A DNA stretch of 37,920 bases from an uncultured Clostridia bacterium (GTDB taxonomy: Bacteria > Bacillota > Clostridia > Oscillospirales > Ruminococcaceae), in NCBI GenBank assembly GCA_944386285.1, contig CALXAM010000061.1, positions 1 to 37,920 of the forward strand. The letters run 5' to 3'. Every line of letters starts with the position of its first letter. The stretch's first letter is position 1. A program made the translations under genes and the position numbers. Below, piece after piece: positions 23,503 through 32,880 of this stretch. The notes below the pieces were generated by a model, which was not told the origin of the DNA, searched no databases, and saw nothing but the letters and a program-made list of their open reading frames with translations.

Positions 23503-24947
23503 AAGTGCCTCCTTCGAATGAAGACAATAACACCAATCGCAAAGACAATGATCGGGATGACGCCGATGAAGATAATACCATAAGCACGAAGCTCAGATTC
23601 TGTAATTGTAATCGTATCGTAGGACAGGTTTACAGGAAGGATGGTAACCGGCGAATCTTTTCCACATGTCTGGTTAATGGCTGTGATAACAAAGTTTCCG
23701 TTTCCATAACCACCATAGGTGAGCATCGCATTCGAGAGCATCTGCGAAGAACCAAACGCAACAACATTGGAATATACTTGCTTATTGTCAATTGTCTTCG
23801 ATTTTGAACCTTTTACAACCAGATTCTGTGCATACTGATCCTGTGCAGAAACATCAAAGGTTTCATCGATATCAAACGGAACCAAAATACTAGTATCATT
23901 GGATGCAAGCAATACTGTAGTGGTACGATTATTAGATGACTCAAACAAGGTCTTAATCGGCACACCATAAACTGAAACAATCGGAAGAGAAGAGGAAAGC
24001 TCCGCACTCAGCGTTTCATCTACAACGGTCGCACCATGAATAAATCCGCCAGCCTGTGTATTGTAAATATTGTTCTGATCGGTTTCACATACAATGCCTG
24101 CCTGCATTTCGATACCCCAATCGGCAAGGAAGTTTTTTAACACAGGGCCCGGAGAACTGTTCGCTGCAACAAACAAAAGCGTTTTGCCAAACTGTCCGTC
24201 ATTATCAAGATATGCCGAAAGTTTTTCCACCTGCTCAGCAGTCAGATCTGTCTGTGACTGCGGTAAGATGACGACATCATACTCAGAAGAAATTTCCTGC
24301 GTCAAAATGTTCACTTCTGCAACATCGTAAATGTTCGATTTCATCAGCTCTGTAAGGCCGGAAACATCTACACCGCTCAAGCCTGTAATCACCGCTGCCT
24401 TTGTCACGTTAGACTCAGTAACATACATAATTGCCGATGTAATGGTCTGCTCTGCTTGTGAGCTATAGGTCTGTGTACCATAGGTACTTGTCGACACAGA
24501 AATCAGGCTGCCGGATGTAATATGTTTATATCGTTTAGCGGTCGATACAATGATATCGCCTTCCTGAAGTGTTTCATCAGGATACTCATCCGCAATACCC
24601 GGATTCTTTTTAAGGCTTCTAAACGACAATGAGACTTTTGAAGAATGGGTATCATATGATTTTAAAATCTCATAGATCTGTTTATAGTAGATACCACTGC
24701 TCTCAAATTCAGATTCTTCTGCTAAAACGGTCAGTGTTACATCATCGGTAATCGTACTGACAAAATCCACAGAATCCTGTGTAAGGTTAAAACGCTGATC
24801 TGAAGTCAAGTCAATCGTCAACGGAAAACGTTCCAGCAAAAGACTTGCAATTACATTAATCAAAATCACTGCAACAATAAACGCAACTGTAATGATTGTT
24901 GCAAGTGAGCCGTGTTTGAAACGGCGCATCTTAAAAATATTTTTCAT
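23499..24947 (-). CDS. GldG-like ABC transporter auxiliary protein
   Basis: This 482-residue protein has an N-terminal membrane segment (about 15-38), the GldG start TIDLTSDQRFNLTQDSVDFVSTI, an extracytoplasmic ABC-type auxiliary domain, and a C-terminal membrane helix with a basic tail (IIFIGVIPIIVFAIGVIVFIRRRHL). In Bacteroidetes GldG works with GldA and GldF in gliding. In Firmicutes the same arrangement occurs without gliding and its cargo is not known. It lies 18 bases after the permease gene and overlaps the DUF4340 gene. Confidence 0.9.
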   Translation of the reverse strand: MKNIFKMRRFKHGSLATIITVAFIVAVILINVIASLLLERFPLTIDLTSDQRFNLTQDSVDFVSTITDDVTLTVLAEESEFESSGIYYKQIYEILKSYDTHSSKVSLSFRSLKKNPGIADEYPDETLQEGDIIVSTAKRYKHITSGSLISVSTSTYGTQTYSSQAEQTITSAIMYVTESNVTKAAVITGLSGVDVSGLTELMKSNIYDVAEVNILTQEISSEYDVVILPQSQTDLTAEQVEKLSAYLDNDGQFGKTLLFVAANSSPGPVLKNFLADWGIEMQAGIVCETDQNNIYNTQAGGFIHGATVVDETLSAELSSSLPIVSVYGVPIKTLFESSNNRTTTVLLASNDTSILVPFDIDETFDVSAQDQYAQNLVVKGSKSKTIDNKQVYSNVVAFGSSQMLSNAMLTYGGYGNGNFVITAINQTCGKDSPVTILPVNLSYDTITITESELRAYGIIFIGVIPIIVFAIGVIVFIRRRHL

Positions 24948-24965
24948 TGATGACGGTCTCCTTCC

Positions 24966-25673
24966 TTAGCTCCATCTTTTCTTTTCAAGCGCGCGGATCG
25001 TTAAGAACAGGAAAACTGCCGCAAAGCTCACAAAGAACAGAATATGCGAAACGTTCAAAATACCGCTGACAAAATCATTATAACGCGTCATGAACGAAAG
25101 AGAGCTAAAAATGGAGGAAATCCATTCAAATCCTGCAGGAAGCGCCGATGCAATGGAATCAAGCAGCCAGATAAACAAAGAAATGGCCAATGTACCAATT
25201 GCGGCAATGATCTGATTCTCCGTTAAAGAAGAAATCAAAATACCAATCGAAATCAGTGCTGCGCCGATCAGGACGATTGCAAGATAGTTTCCAAGGAACA
25301 CGTTCCAGTCAGGTGTTGCAAATGTTGCCAACACGATCTGAAAAATAATTGTAGAAGAAACACCGATAATATACACTACAAGTGCGGCAAAATATTTTCC
25401 TAACACAACACTTGTAATATTAACTGGTGCCGTCAGTAACAGCTGATCTGTTTTTAATTTTTTATCCTCACTCATCAGTCTCATGGTCAAAAGCGGCACA
25501 ACCATCAAAACGATTGTAAACATGTTACTGAACACGTACTGAATGTAGTTTGCCTGATTGGCAAGGATATACCAGAAATAAAAGCCGGAAATGGCATAAA
25601 TCACGCCAAGGAAAATATATCCCAGCGGAGAAGAAAAATACGCTTTTAATTCACGTCTGAAAATGGCACCCAT
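24966..25673 (-). CDS. ABC-2 type permease (GldF-like)
   Basis: This 235-residue integral membrane protein has six predicted helices (about 18-38, 55-76, 98-125, 135-155, 165-190, 205-228). It opens with IFRRELKAYFSSPLGYIF, a signature of GldF/NatB-type permeases, and has RLMSEDKKLKTDQLLLTAP after helix 2. It overlaps the ATPase gene stop by one base and supplies the membrane channel for it. Confidence 0.92.
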   Translation of the reverse strand: MGAIFRRELKAYFSSPLGYIFLGVIYAISGFYFWYILANQANYIQYVFSNMFTIVLMVVPLLTMRLMSEDKKLKTDQLLLTAPVNITSVVLGKYFAALVVYIIGVSSTIIFQIVLATFATPDWNVFLGNYLAIVLIGAALISIGILISSLTENQIIAAIGTLAISLFIWLLDSIASALPAGFEWISSIFSSLSFMTRYNDFVSGILNVSHILFFVSFAAVFLFLTIRALEKKRWS

Positions 25674-26617
25674 TATTTAATCCCTCCGGAATCTTTTGTA
25701 AGCTGCAGGAAGATATCCTCAAGCGTCATCTCGCTAGAACGCAGCCCCAGCATCGGCCAGTTACGTTCTGCCAAACGTTTGAAGATTTCACGACGTATAT
25801 CTACGCCCTCTTCCGCTTCCACGCTGTACTCATAAACGCCCTCTTCGCGTTTTCCGAGAAGATTGACATCTTTCATACCGGTAATCCCGCACAGCGAACG
25901 GTATACTTCATTCTCCGGTCCGTCAATGAGCACCGTATAGCGATGATCGTTCGACATATTATGTGACAGGTTTGCAGTCGTATCATCAGCAACAAGTTTG
26001 CCCTGATTGATTACGACGACTTTATCACATACCGCCTGAATTTCTGAAAGAATGTGCGACGAAAGAATGATCGTGTGTTTTTTACCGAGCTTTTTAATGA
26101 GACTACGAATCTCAATAATTTGCTTCGGATCGAGGCCGACGGTCGGTTCGTCGAGAATCAGCACCTCTGGATTGCCGATCAATGCCTGTGCCAAGCCAAC
26201 GCGCTGCCGATATCCTTTTGACAAGTTTTTAATCAGTCGGTTATAAACATTCGTAATCTTTACAACTTCGCAGATTTCTTTGATGTGAGCGCTTTTGGGT
26301 TGTTTTGCTTTTTTCAGGTCATAGATAAAACCCAGATATTCTTTGACCGTCATGTCAAGATACAGCGGCGGCTGCTCCGGCAGATATCCAATCGACCGTT
26401 TTGCACGGATTGGATCCTCCAAAATGTCAATACCGTTAATCTTGCATTCTCCGCTTGTTGCGGAAAGATAGCCGGTCAAAATATTCATCGTTGTCGATTT
26501 GCCTGCACCGTTCGGACCGAGAAAGCCCAGAATTTCTCCGCGGTCCACATGAAAACTGACATCATCGACCGCTAATTTCTGGCCGTATCTCTTTGTGAGA
26601 TTTGAAATCTCAATCAT
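25673..26617 (-). CDS. ABC transporter ATP-binding protein (GldA-like)
   Basis: This 314-residue ATPase heads the operon. Walker A GPNGAGKST (about 36-44), the signature LSKGYRQRVGLAQAL, Walker B VLILDEPTVGLDP and the switch His in ILSSHIL are all intact. The C-terminal extension (about 225-314) is typical of drug/lipid exporter ATPases of the ABC-2 class. AGGAGGG precedes the ATG. Confidence 0.95.
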   Translation of the reverse strand: MIEISNLTKRYGQKLAVDDVSFHVDRGEILGFLGPNGAGKSTTMNILTGYLSATSGECKINGIDILEDPIRAKRSIGYLPEQPPLYLDMTVKEYLGFIYDLKKAKQPKSAHIKEICEVVKITNVYNRLIKNLSKGYRQRVGLAQALIGNPEVLILDEPTVGLDPKQIIEIRSLIKKLGKKHTIILSSHILSEIQAVCDKVVVINQGKLVADDTTANLSHNMSNDHRYTVLIDGPENEVYRSLCGITGMKDVNLLGKREEGVYEYSVEAEEGVDIRREIFKRLAERNWPMLGLRSSEMTLEDIFLQLTKDSGGIK

Positions 26618-26716
26618 GGTTGTCCCTCCTATGTATTGGTTCGGTCAGATCCTTTGTATGAAAACGCCAAAAGATCTGAGGCGCAATCATTCACCTGTAA
26701 AATCCCGATAGACTAT

Positions 26717-26745
26717 ACTATACCATAAATGAAACCATTTTTCCA
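26717..26745 (-). promoter_or_regulatory. Possible promoter of the Gld-like operon
   Basis: Minus strand: TGGAAA (26745-26740), a 17-base spacer and -10 TATAGT (26722-26717) preceded by TGG. The -35 box is weak. The leader is about 95 bases and holds an AGATC-rich imperfect stem (AAGATCTGAGG and AGATCC segments). Confidence 0.45.
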
Positions 26746-26805
26746 CCATTTCCGTGATAAAAGTGTAGAAATTTTCGTTCTCTTTTGTTAATATTCACGA
26801 GCAAG

Positions 26806-27846
26806 TCAAAACAGGTCGAATTCATATACCGTTTTTGATGCAAAACGCACGCCTTTTTTCAAGACGCAAGATGGAAATTCAGGATGGTTCGGTGTATCCG
26901 GGAAAAATTGTGTTTCTAAGCAAAAACCACTGCGTTTTTCATACGGCTTTCCTGCTTTTCCTATAAAACTTCCGTCTAAACTGTTGCCTGCATAAAACTG
27001 CATGCCGGGCATGTCACTGATCACACGCATTTGAATGCCCGTTTCCTCACAGCGAACGCACGCAGCTTCGCGCAGGCCTTCTCCACGAATCACAAAGTTA
27101 TGATCATAACCGCCGACTGCTGCTAAATCACTGTTTTCGTCGTCAATCCGTTCACCAATCGTATGGAATGATCGAAAATCAAACGGTGTATGTTCCACAA
27201 GCGGCAATTCTCCAGTTGGAATGGCTCCGCCGTCCACACGTGTAAACCGGTCTGCATTGATTTTCATTTGATGCAAAAGAATCGAATCATCCGCCCCACC
27301 GGACAAGTTAAAATACGCATGGTTTGTCAGATTGCACACCGTATCCTGATCACTTTCTGCTTCATACGAAATCGAAAGACCGCCGGCTTCTGTGAGTGCA
27401 TAAGTCACCTGCACCGTCATATTGCCTGGATATCCCTCTTCCATATCAGCACTTTGACAAGAAAAAACAACCGTCTCGCCCGCAACAGAAGCATCCCATA
27501 CTTTTGTGTGGAATCCGGTCGGACCGCCATGCAAATGATTCACCCCATCATTTTTTGCGAGCGAATACGTCTTGCCGTTCAACGAAAAGGACGCGCCGCC
27601 GATTCGATTGGCATACCTGCCAACCACCGCACCGATAAAACATGTTTGTGCTTGATATCCCGCAACGTCTGAAAATCCAAGACATACATCTGTCATTCGT
27701 CCGTTACGATCAGGAACACGAATGGACTGGATGGAAGCACCCAACGAAATGACATTCACTTCCATTTTGTCATTCGACAGCTGAAAACCGCGGACCGGTC
27801 TCCCGTCCGCGGTTTCTCCAAATTGATACGTCTGTACTGTTGTCAT
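26806..27846 (-). CDS. galM: Aldose 1-epimerase
   Basis: This 346-residue mutarotase interconverts the anomers of aldohexoses. ATG 27846 is chosen behind AGGTGGG; a GTG four codons earlier lies in the ribosome site. Family motifs are NRIGGASFSLNGKTY, NHLHGGPTGFHTKVW (with a catalytic His), NLTNHAYFNLSG, DHNFV and the C-terminal SGFCLETQFFPDTPNHPEFPS with the catalytic Glu. It is the last gene of the long minus-strand run, 12 bases after the radical SAM gene. It could serve galactose or another aldose; the partners are not in the window. Confidence 0.95.
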   Translation of the reverse strand: MTTVQTYQFGETADGRPVRGFQLSNDKMEVNVISLGASIQSIRVPDRNGRMTDVCLGFSDVAGYQAQTCFIGAVVGRYANRIGGASFSLNGKTYSLAKNDGVNHLHGGPTGFHTKVWDASVAGETVVFSCQSADMEEGYPGNMTVQVTYALTEAGGLSISYEAESDQDTVCNLTNHAYFNLSGGADDSILLHQMKINADRFTRVDGGAIPTGELPLVEHTPFDFRSFHTIGERIDDENSDLAAVGGYDHNFVIRGEGLREAACVRCEETGIQMRVISDMPGMQFYAGNSLDGSFIGKAGKPYEKRSGFCLETQFFPDTPNHPEFPSCVLKKGVRFASKTVYEFDLF

Positions 27847-27858
27847 CTGTTTTCCCAC

Positions 27859-28974
27859 CTATCTGCGGCTGATGCGCCGTGCAATTTTTAAGAGATCATC
27901 GGCGGCATATTCAAAAAACGAATAAAACGCCGGACAAAGCATATTTTTCGTATTCTCACCAAGTGCGATCGGCTCGCGATTTCTGCGGCATCCACCGCGG
28001 CACAATCGGTAATACGGACACGTTTTGCAGTCATCGGCAACCGCATAGGATGTTTCCACAAATCGCCGCGCGGTTTCCGTTTTGAGCATATCCGCAAACT
28101 CATCCGTATGTACATGTCCGATGCGCCATTCATCCGTTACATAAAAATCACAGGGATACACGCTTCCGTCTGCCTCGATCATGAAGTAACAGCTGCAAAC
28201 GCCTGACATTCCACAGCTCTCCGGCGGATATCCCGCAAGCATCATGACCAGATTATCAAAATAGCGCACACTGACCGGATGATTTGTATTTAAGTCCACA
28301 TACCAAAGCCGAAAGAGTTTTTTCAAAAAATCCCCATACAGCTCGGGCGTCAACGAATAACTGTGTCCCCCGGGTGTTTTGAGCTCATCCAAACACGGAA
28401 TAAACTGCAAATAGGAAAATTTCTGTTTTTTGAAAAAGTAATAGATGCGCTCAATATTTTTCGCAACATCGCTGTTCACGGTAGAAAGAATGTTAAATTC
28501 AACATGATGCCGTTCCATCACGCGAGCGGCATTCAGCACCCGCTCAAACGTGCCGTTTCCGGCGGTGTCCAACCGATACTTGTCATGCACATCGCGCACG
28601 CCGTCAAGCGACAGGCCGACTAAAAAGTCATTTTCATGTAAAAAGGCTGCCCACTCATCATCCATTGTCATGCCGTTGGTCTGTATTGCATTTGTCACAC
28701 GGATATGATTGACGTTGTATTTTTTCTGCAGCGCAATCACCTTTTTGAAAAAATCAAGTCCGGCAAGTGTCGGCTCCCCGCCTTGAAACCCAAAGGCTGC
28801 CATTGTATCGGCATAAGCAAATGCCTTTTTAACGATGATCTCGATTGTTTCATCTGACATAACACCATAATTTGCGATCTCACGGCGATTTGCCACATCG
28901 CTGTAAAAGCAATACGCACACCGCATATTGCAAGAAGAGGATGCTGGCTTAATGAGCATGGAAATGGCAGGCAT
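27859..28974 (-). CDS. Radical SAM/SPASM maturase, anaerobic sulfatase-maturase type
   Basis: This 371-residue iron-sulfur enzyme has the SAM-cluster motif CNMRCAYC (Cys15, 19, 22), the FGFQGGEPTL glycine-rich SAM motif, and SPASM cysteines in the C-terminal third (CGMSGVCSCYFMIEADGSVYPCD, then CKTCPYYRLCRGGC). This arrangement matches anSME, which oxidises Cys or Ser in sulfatases to formylglycine under anaerobic conditions. No sulfatase or small peptide substrate gene lies in the window. It sits 12 bases downstream of a SpoIID-domain gene and before galM. Action on a different protein target is possible. Confidence 0.9.
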   Translation of the reverse strand: MPAISMLIKPASSSCNMRCAYCFYSDVANRREIANYGVMSDETIEIIVKKAFAYADTMAAFGFQGGEPTLAGLDFFKKVIALQKKYNVNHIRVTNAIQTNGMTMDDEWAAFLHENDFLVGLSLDGVRDVHDKYRLDTAGNGTFERVLNAARVMERHHVEFNILSTVNSDVAKNIERIYYFFKKQKFSYLQFIPCLDELKTPGGHSYSLTPELYGDFLKKLFRLWYVDLNTNHPVSVRYFDNLVMMLAGYPPESCGMSGVCSCYFMIEADGSVYPCDFYVTDEWRIGHVHTDEFADMLKTETARRFVETSYAVADDCKTCPYYRLCRGGCRRNREPIALGENTKNMLCPAFYSFFEYAADDLLKIARRISRR

Positions 28975-28986
28975 AGGTCGATCTCC

Positions 28987-30162
28987 TTATCGAATGGTAA
29001 TTCCTTTATAGTAATGCGTTAAAATATAGCGATAATCTTTTCCGGCAGCAGAGTATCCGAGTGCGCCGCGCTGACTCATTCCGACACCGTGCCCGTATCC
29101 TTTGGTCGAAAACGTAATCGTATTGCCGCTCACCGAAATCGCTGTGATCTTTGTACTCTTAAGCTGCGACGTTCCAAACACGCTTTCTCGAAGTGTCCGT
29201 GCACTCACATGCACACCGCAGACGGGAATGGTATTGACAAACCCGCCGTCCGTATATGTTGCGTCTTCAAGCGAAAACCATGTTTCCGGCTCACCGCTCA
29301 CTGAAATGCCTGCTGCGGTCAGTTTTTTGCGTGCATCATCCGCCGAGATCGAAAAGGTCGAGGGATAATCGTCATACGCGCTTTGAACCGCTTTGAGATA
29401 AGCCACCGAACTGCCCCAAACATACTGGCTTGATTGCGTATATCCACCGGCCGCCGCGTGATATACCGTATTCGCCGGTACACTTCCATAATAGGCGATC
29501 TCATCATAAACCTCTCGAACGAGCTGAATCGTTTTCGTGTGCGGCGTTGCATAAGACATCGTCGGATATCTGCCGTACGTGCGCCGATAATTCTCCATGT
29601 AGCTGTGGCAAGCAACCGCCTGTGCCTTATATGCCTCATAATACTTTGCAATCGGAACGGTATTTGTTCCAACGATCTCACGCTGGACCGCACCTGCTAA
29701 AATCAGAAGCAGCTCATCATCTTCTTCCGATTCTGAGGAAGAGGATGGCGCAGAGGATGCTGGCAGTGATGACGCGGATGAAGAGGATTGTGAATCCGAA
29801 GGAAGTGACGGCAAAGAAGAATTAAACGCCGAACTTCCTGTTCCATTGGGCAAATTGCTCTGTTCGCTGTCTGAAACAAGCGGAATTGACACCGAAGAGG
29901 AAACACTTGCATCCAACTTTGTGTTCTCCGATGAAGCAAACGGCGATTCATTTGTTCCGCCGTCAAACCACTCGCCTTCAATCGAGGACTCAATCTCTGC
30001 AATGCCGGGTTCATTCCCCTGCACCATTCCTGCAAGCGGATCTGCATTCGCTGCTGCGCTGACCGGCGTATAGGCAAATGTATCTGCACTCACGCCGATG
30101 GAAACGACTAAAACAGACGCTGCCGCACCAAACGCCGCTAAATGAATCATCCATTTTTTCAT
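28987..30162 (-). CDS. Secreted SpoIID/LytB-domain protein
   Basis: This 391-residue protein has a signal peptide (about 1-27), a long Ser-rich low-complexity linker (about 60-150) and a SpoIID/LytB domain from about 155. Visible motifs are YYEAYKAQAVACHSY, TVYHAAAGGYTQSSQYVWGS and the C-terminal GYGHGVGMSQRGALGYSAAG. SpoIID is a lytic transglycosylase acting on denuded glycan strands during engulfment; LytB homologues enhance wall hydrolases. The linker suggests a wall-spanning surface form rather than SpoIID itself. It follows sortase B by 18 bases. Confidence 0.92.
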   Translation of the reverse strand: MKKWMIHLAAFGAAASVLVVSIGVSADTFAYTPVSAAANADPLAGMVQGNEPGIAEIESSIEGEWFDGGTNESPFASSENTKLDASVSSSVSIPLVSDSEQSNLPNGTGSSAFNSSLPSLPSDSQSSSSASSLPASSAPSSSSESEEDDELLLILAGAVQREIVGTNTVPIAKYYEAYKAQAVACHSYMENYRRTYGRYPTMSYATPHTKTIQLVREVYDEIAYYGSVPANTVYHAAAGGYTQSSQYVWGSSVAYLKAVQSAYDDYPSTFSISADDARKKLTAAGISVSGEPETWFSLEDATYTDGGFVNTIPVCGVHVSARTLRESVFGTSQLKSTKITAISVSGNTITFSTKGYGHGVGMSQRGALGYSAAGKDYRYILTHYYKGITIR

Positions 30163-30180
30163 CGTTTCTCTCCCTTTCTA

Positions 30181-31161
30181 TTATGCATACGGATTTGCTT
30201 TTCCGTTCTGTTCCACCCAAACTTCAGGCATAATCATATCTTCGTTGATTGTCGCCCCGTCGACATCCACTGCATATGCTTCTCCCGGACGAACTTTCCG
30301 CGCCACAACCACCATGCGGTAAGGGGTTGGCTTCTCGGGGGTCAGTGTTTCGCATGTAGATAATGTGATGAACCGATCGGAGTAATCCACGTCAACCGTT
30401 GTATTAAAATAAGACCGCTTGTCAATTTCAGAAATAAACGTTTCAAACTCGTCTTCCGTCATATCCACATAGTCGTGATAGCCGAAATAGCCCTCCATCT
30501 CCGGGTCAACCTCTGCCATGAATGCGCCGATAATTTTGTATTGCGCACGGCCATAAATCGTATCAAAGTTAATGATCGGATGTTCTCTGTAAAAATCGAT
30601 GCTCTTATAGTCCTTGATCGGTGCAAAATAGGAACCATCGCTTGCCGCATGACCATAAAGCGTCAGATTCTGACTCTGATCGGTCGGTGTGATTTGCGCA
30701 CGATAATCCACAAACGGGATGCCCAAAATCGATTTTCCATAGAAATTGCGGCGCAAATAATATTCATTATCATCACTCTGTACCACAACGGAAGAAAGTC
30801 CCGTTCCCTCAATATACACATAGCCGATAATATCTTGATTCACCTGATACAGTGCGTTAAAATCGGGAATAATTCCCGTTTGAGGATCAAGTTCTGCTGA
30901 CGACTCCGGTGCCACTTCATCAGAGGATTCTGTTTTTTGATACAAGGCATCCGCCGCGCTTTGATCTTGGCGAATAATAATGTATTTTAAAAGAATCAAC
31001 CCGCCGCTGACGACCGCACCAACCAGACAGAGGATGATGAGCACCAGCAGAATCTTCTGCGAGAGTGATTTTTTCTTTTTCATCATATGTGCGCCACCTT
31101 TTTTCAGCTTCTTTTTCGCGGATTCTTCTTGTTCCGTTGTCATTTTTTCTTTCTCTTCCAT
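30181..31161 (-). CDS. srtB: Class B sortase
   Basis: This 326-residue membrane transpeptidase has a Lys-rich cytoplasmic N-terminus, one membrane segment (about 36-60), a spacer and the sortase barrel. Catalytic residues are visible: His in LYGHAAS, Cys in TLSTCET and Arg in PYRMVVVARK. The helix-rich insertion before the Cys (MTEDEFETFISEIDKRSYF) fits class B. AAAGGAG precedes the ATG. It lies in a run with a SpoIID-domain wall protein. The only sorting-signal protein in the window is the PPQTG protein about 27 kb away. Confidence 0.94.
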   Translation of the reverse strand: MEEKEKMTTEQEESAKKKLKKGGAHMMKKKKSLSQKILLVLIILCLVGAVVSGGLILLKYIIIRQDQSAADALYQKTESSDEVAPESSAELDPQTGIIPDFNALYQVNQDIIGYVYIEGTGLSSVVVQSDDNEYYLRRNFYGKSILGIPFVDYRAQITPTDQSQNLTLYGHAASDGSYFAPIKDYKSIDFYREHPIINFDTIYGRAQYKIIGAFMAEVDPEMEGYFGYHDYVDMTEDEFETFISEIDKRSYFNTTVDVDYSDRFITLSTCETLTPEKPTPYRMVVVARKVRPGEAYAVDVDGATINEDMIMPEVWVEQNGKANPYA

Positions 31162-31187
31162 GTGGTGCTCCTTTCTGGACTTAACAC

Positions 31188-31691
31188 TTACACGTCATAG
31201 CGGGTAATCATATCAATGGTTTTGTGAAATAATCGAAGAACCGTTTGCGTCCGAATCTTTTCCCGATCATTTCCGCACACGCTGAGCAAATCAAGCCGTT
31301 CCCACTCCGTTTTTCCCCGATAAGATACGGCAATATACACCGTTCCGACCGGTTTGCCTGCAACCGCACCGGTTGGACCGGCAATTCCGGTTGTGGAAAT
31401 TCCCACATCGCTGTTTGCACGCGTCAAAACACCTTCTGCCATTTCACACGCAACAGCCTCGCTGACTGCACCATATGTGCGAAGCGACAAATCACTGACG
31501 CCAAGCATTTCTTCTTTGATTCGGTTTGCATACGTAACCGCCCCATATTCAAATACAGACGAAGCGCCGGACACCGAAGTAATCGCCGCCGCTGCCATCC
31601 CACCGGTACAGCTTTCCGCTGTGGCAATCGTCAGTTTATGCGATGACAACAGCTTCACCAGTGCCTCTGCCTGCTTTTGAAGATCGCACAT
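31188..31691 (-). CDS. pncC: Nicotinamide-nucleotide amidohydrolase (CinA C-terminal type)
   Basis: This stand-alone PncC has about 167 residues and deamidates NMN to nicotinic acid mononucleotide for NAD salvage. Motifs: TIATAESCTGGMAAAAITSVSGASSVFEYGAVTYAN, with the catalytic Ser in AESCTGG, and STTGIAGPTGA. The N-terminal CinA domain is absent. The ATG at 31691 is 2 bases after the thiI stop and uses GGAGTGG inside the end of thiI. Confidence 0.95.
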   Translation of the reverse strand: MCDLQKQAEALVKLLSSHKLTIATAESCTGGMAAAAITSVSGASSVFEYGAVTYANRIKEEMLGVSDLSLRTYGAVSEAVACEMAEGVLTRANSDVGISTTGIAGPTGAVAGKPVGTVYIAVSYRGKTEWERLDLLSVCGNDREKIRTQTVLRLFHKTIDMITRYDV

Positions 31692-31693
31692 CT

Positions 31694-32872
31694 TCACCAC
31701 TCCAAACGAATGACTTTTTCTTCAATATTTTGGACCGCTTCGGCAAGCAGCGGTTCGAAATCAAACAGTGCCTGTGACTCCTCCACATAACGGAGTGTTG
31801 GGCGTGTTTTCGGCCGTTTCGGCGTAAACACGGTGCAACAATCCTCATACGGCAGAATCGATGTTTCAAACGTATGGATTTTACGCGCAATCGCCACAAT
31901 ATCTTTCTTGTCCATACCAATCAGCGGACGGAACACCGGCCGATCGGATGCTGCGTTCGTCGCCGCGAGGGACAAGATGGTCTGGCTCGCTACCTGTCCT
32001 AAGCTTTCACCTGTAATCAGTGCCGGCAGATCATGCGCACGTGCAACACGCACCGCAATTTCCATCATCAAGCGCCGCATGATAATCGTAAACAGTTCTT
32101 CCGGACAGTGATCGCGGATTGCTTCCTGCAATTTTGTAAACGGCACACAATAAAACGTGATATTCCCCGTATACGCTGTGAGCGTCTGCAACAGTGTCTC
32201 CACCTTATCAAGTGCACGCGCGCTTGTATATGGCGGACTCACAAAATGAATCGCTGAAAGTTTCAGTCCGCGCCGTGCCATCATATAGCCTGCAACCGGA
32301 CTGTCAATTCCGCCGGACACAAGCAAAAGACCTTGTCCGCTTGAAGAAACCGGCATACCGCCTGCACCTTCCCGCTGTGCGCCATGGATATAGGCAGCGA
32401 AATCACGGATTTCAACAATGACCGTCATCTGCGGATTGTGTACGTCTACGCGCAGATGCGGATACGCAGAAAGCAGTGCCGCACCGACTTCTCTTGAAAT
32501 CTCAGGCGATTTGTATGGAAACGATTTATCCGAACGTTTTGCTTCCACTTTAAATGTCCGTACAGCGGAAAGATCGTCTTTTAAATACGCGACGGCATCT
32601 TTTAAAATCACATCAAGATTTTTTTCAGTGACAAGTGCACGCGAATATGCCGCAATACCAAATACCTTTCCCATTGCATCGCACACTTCGTCAAGATCAA
32701 TATCCTCCGATTTTGGACGCACCGTAATGGTTGACTGTGCCCGCTGAATATCAAATGCACCGAACGGCTTTAACCGCCAGCGAATGTTTTTGACTAATAT
32801 ATCCTCAAAAGAACCACGGTTTAATCCTTTGAGTGCAATTTCTCCTGATTTTAATAAAATGGCCTCGTTCAT
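31694..32872 (-). CDS. thiI: tRNA 4-thiouridine synthase ThiI
   Basis: This 392-residue enzyme makes 4-thiouridine at tRNA position 8 and may supply sulfur for thiamine. An N-terminal ferredoxin-like/THUMP region (about 1-165) is followed by a PP-loop adenylation domain with LLLVSGGIDSPVAGYMMARRG (about 180-200). The C-terminal rhodanese domain of E. coli ThiI is absent, as in Bacillus, where sulfur comes directly from a paired cysteine desulfurase. That partner is the gene immediately upstream, 8 bases away. Confidence 0.96.
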   Translation of the reverse strand: MNEAILLKSGEIALKGLNRGSFEDILVKNIRWRLKPFGAFDIQRAQSTITVRPKSEDIDLDEVCDAMGKVFGIAAYSRALVTEKNLDVILKDAVAYLKDDLSAVRTFKVEAKRSDKSFPYKSPEISREVGAALLSAYPHLRVDVHNPQMTVIVEIRDFAAYIHGAQREGAGGMPVSSSGQGLLLVSGGIDSPVAGYMMARRGLKLSAIHFVSPPYTSARALDKVETLLQTLTAYTGNITFYCVPFTKLQEAIRDHCPEELFTIIMRRLMMEIAVRVARAHDLPALITGESLGQVASQTILSLAATNAASDRPVFRPLIGMDKKDIVAIARKIHTFETSILPYEDCCTVFTPKRPKTRPTLRYVEESQALFDFEPLLAEAVQNIEEKVIRLEW

Positions 32873-32880
32873 AACTACTC

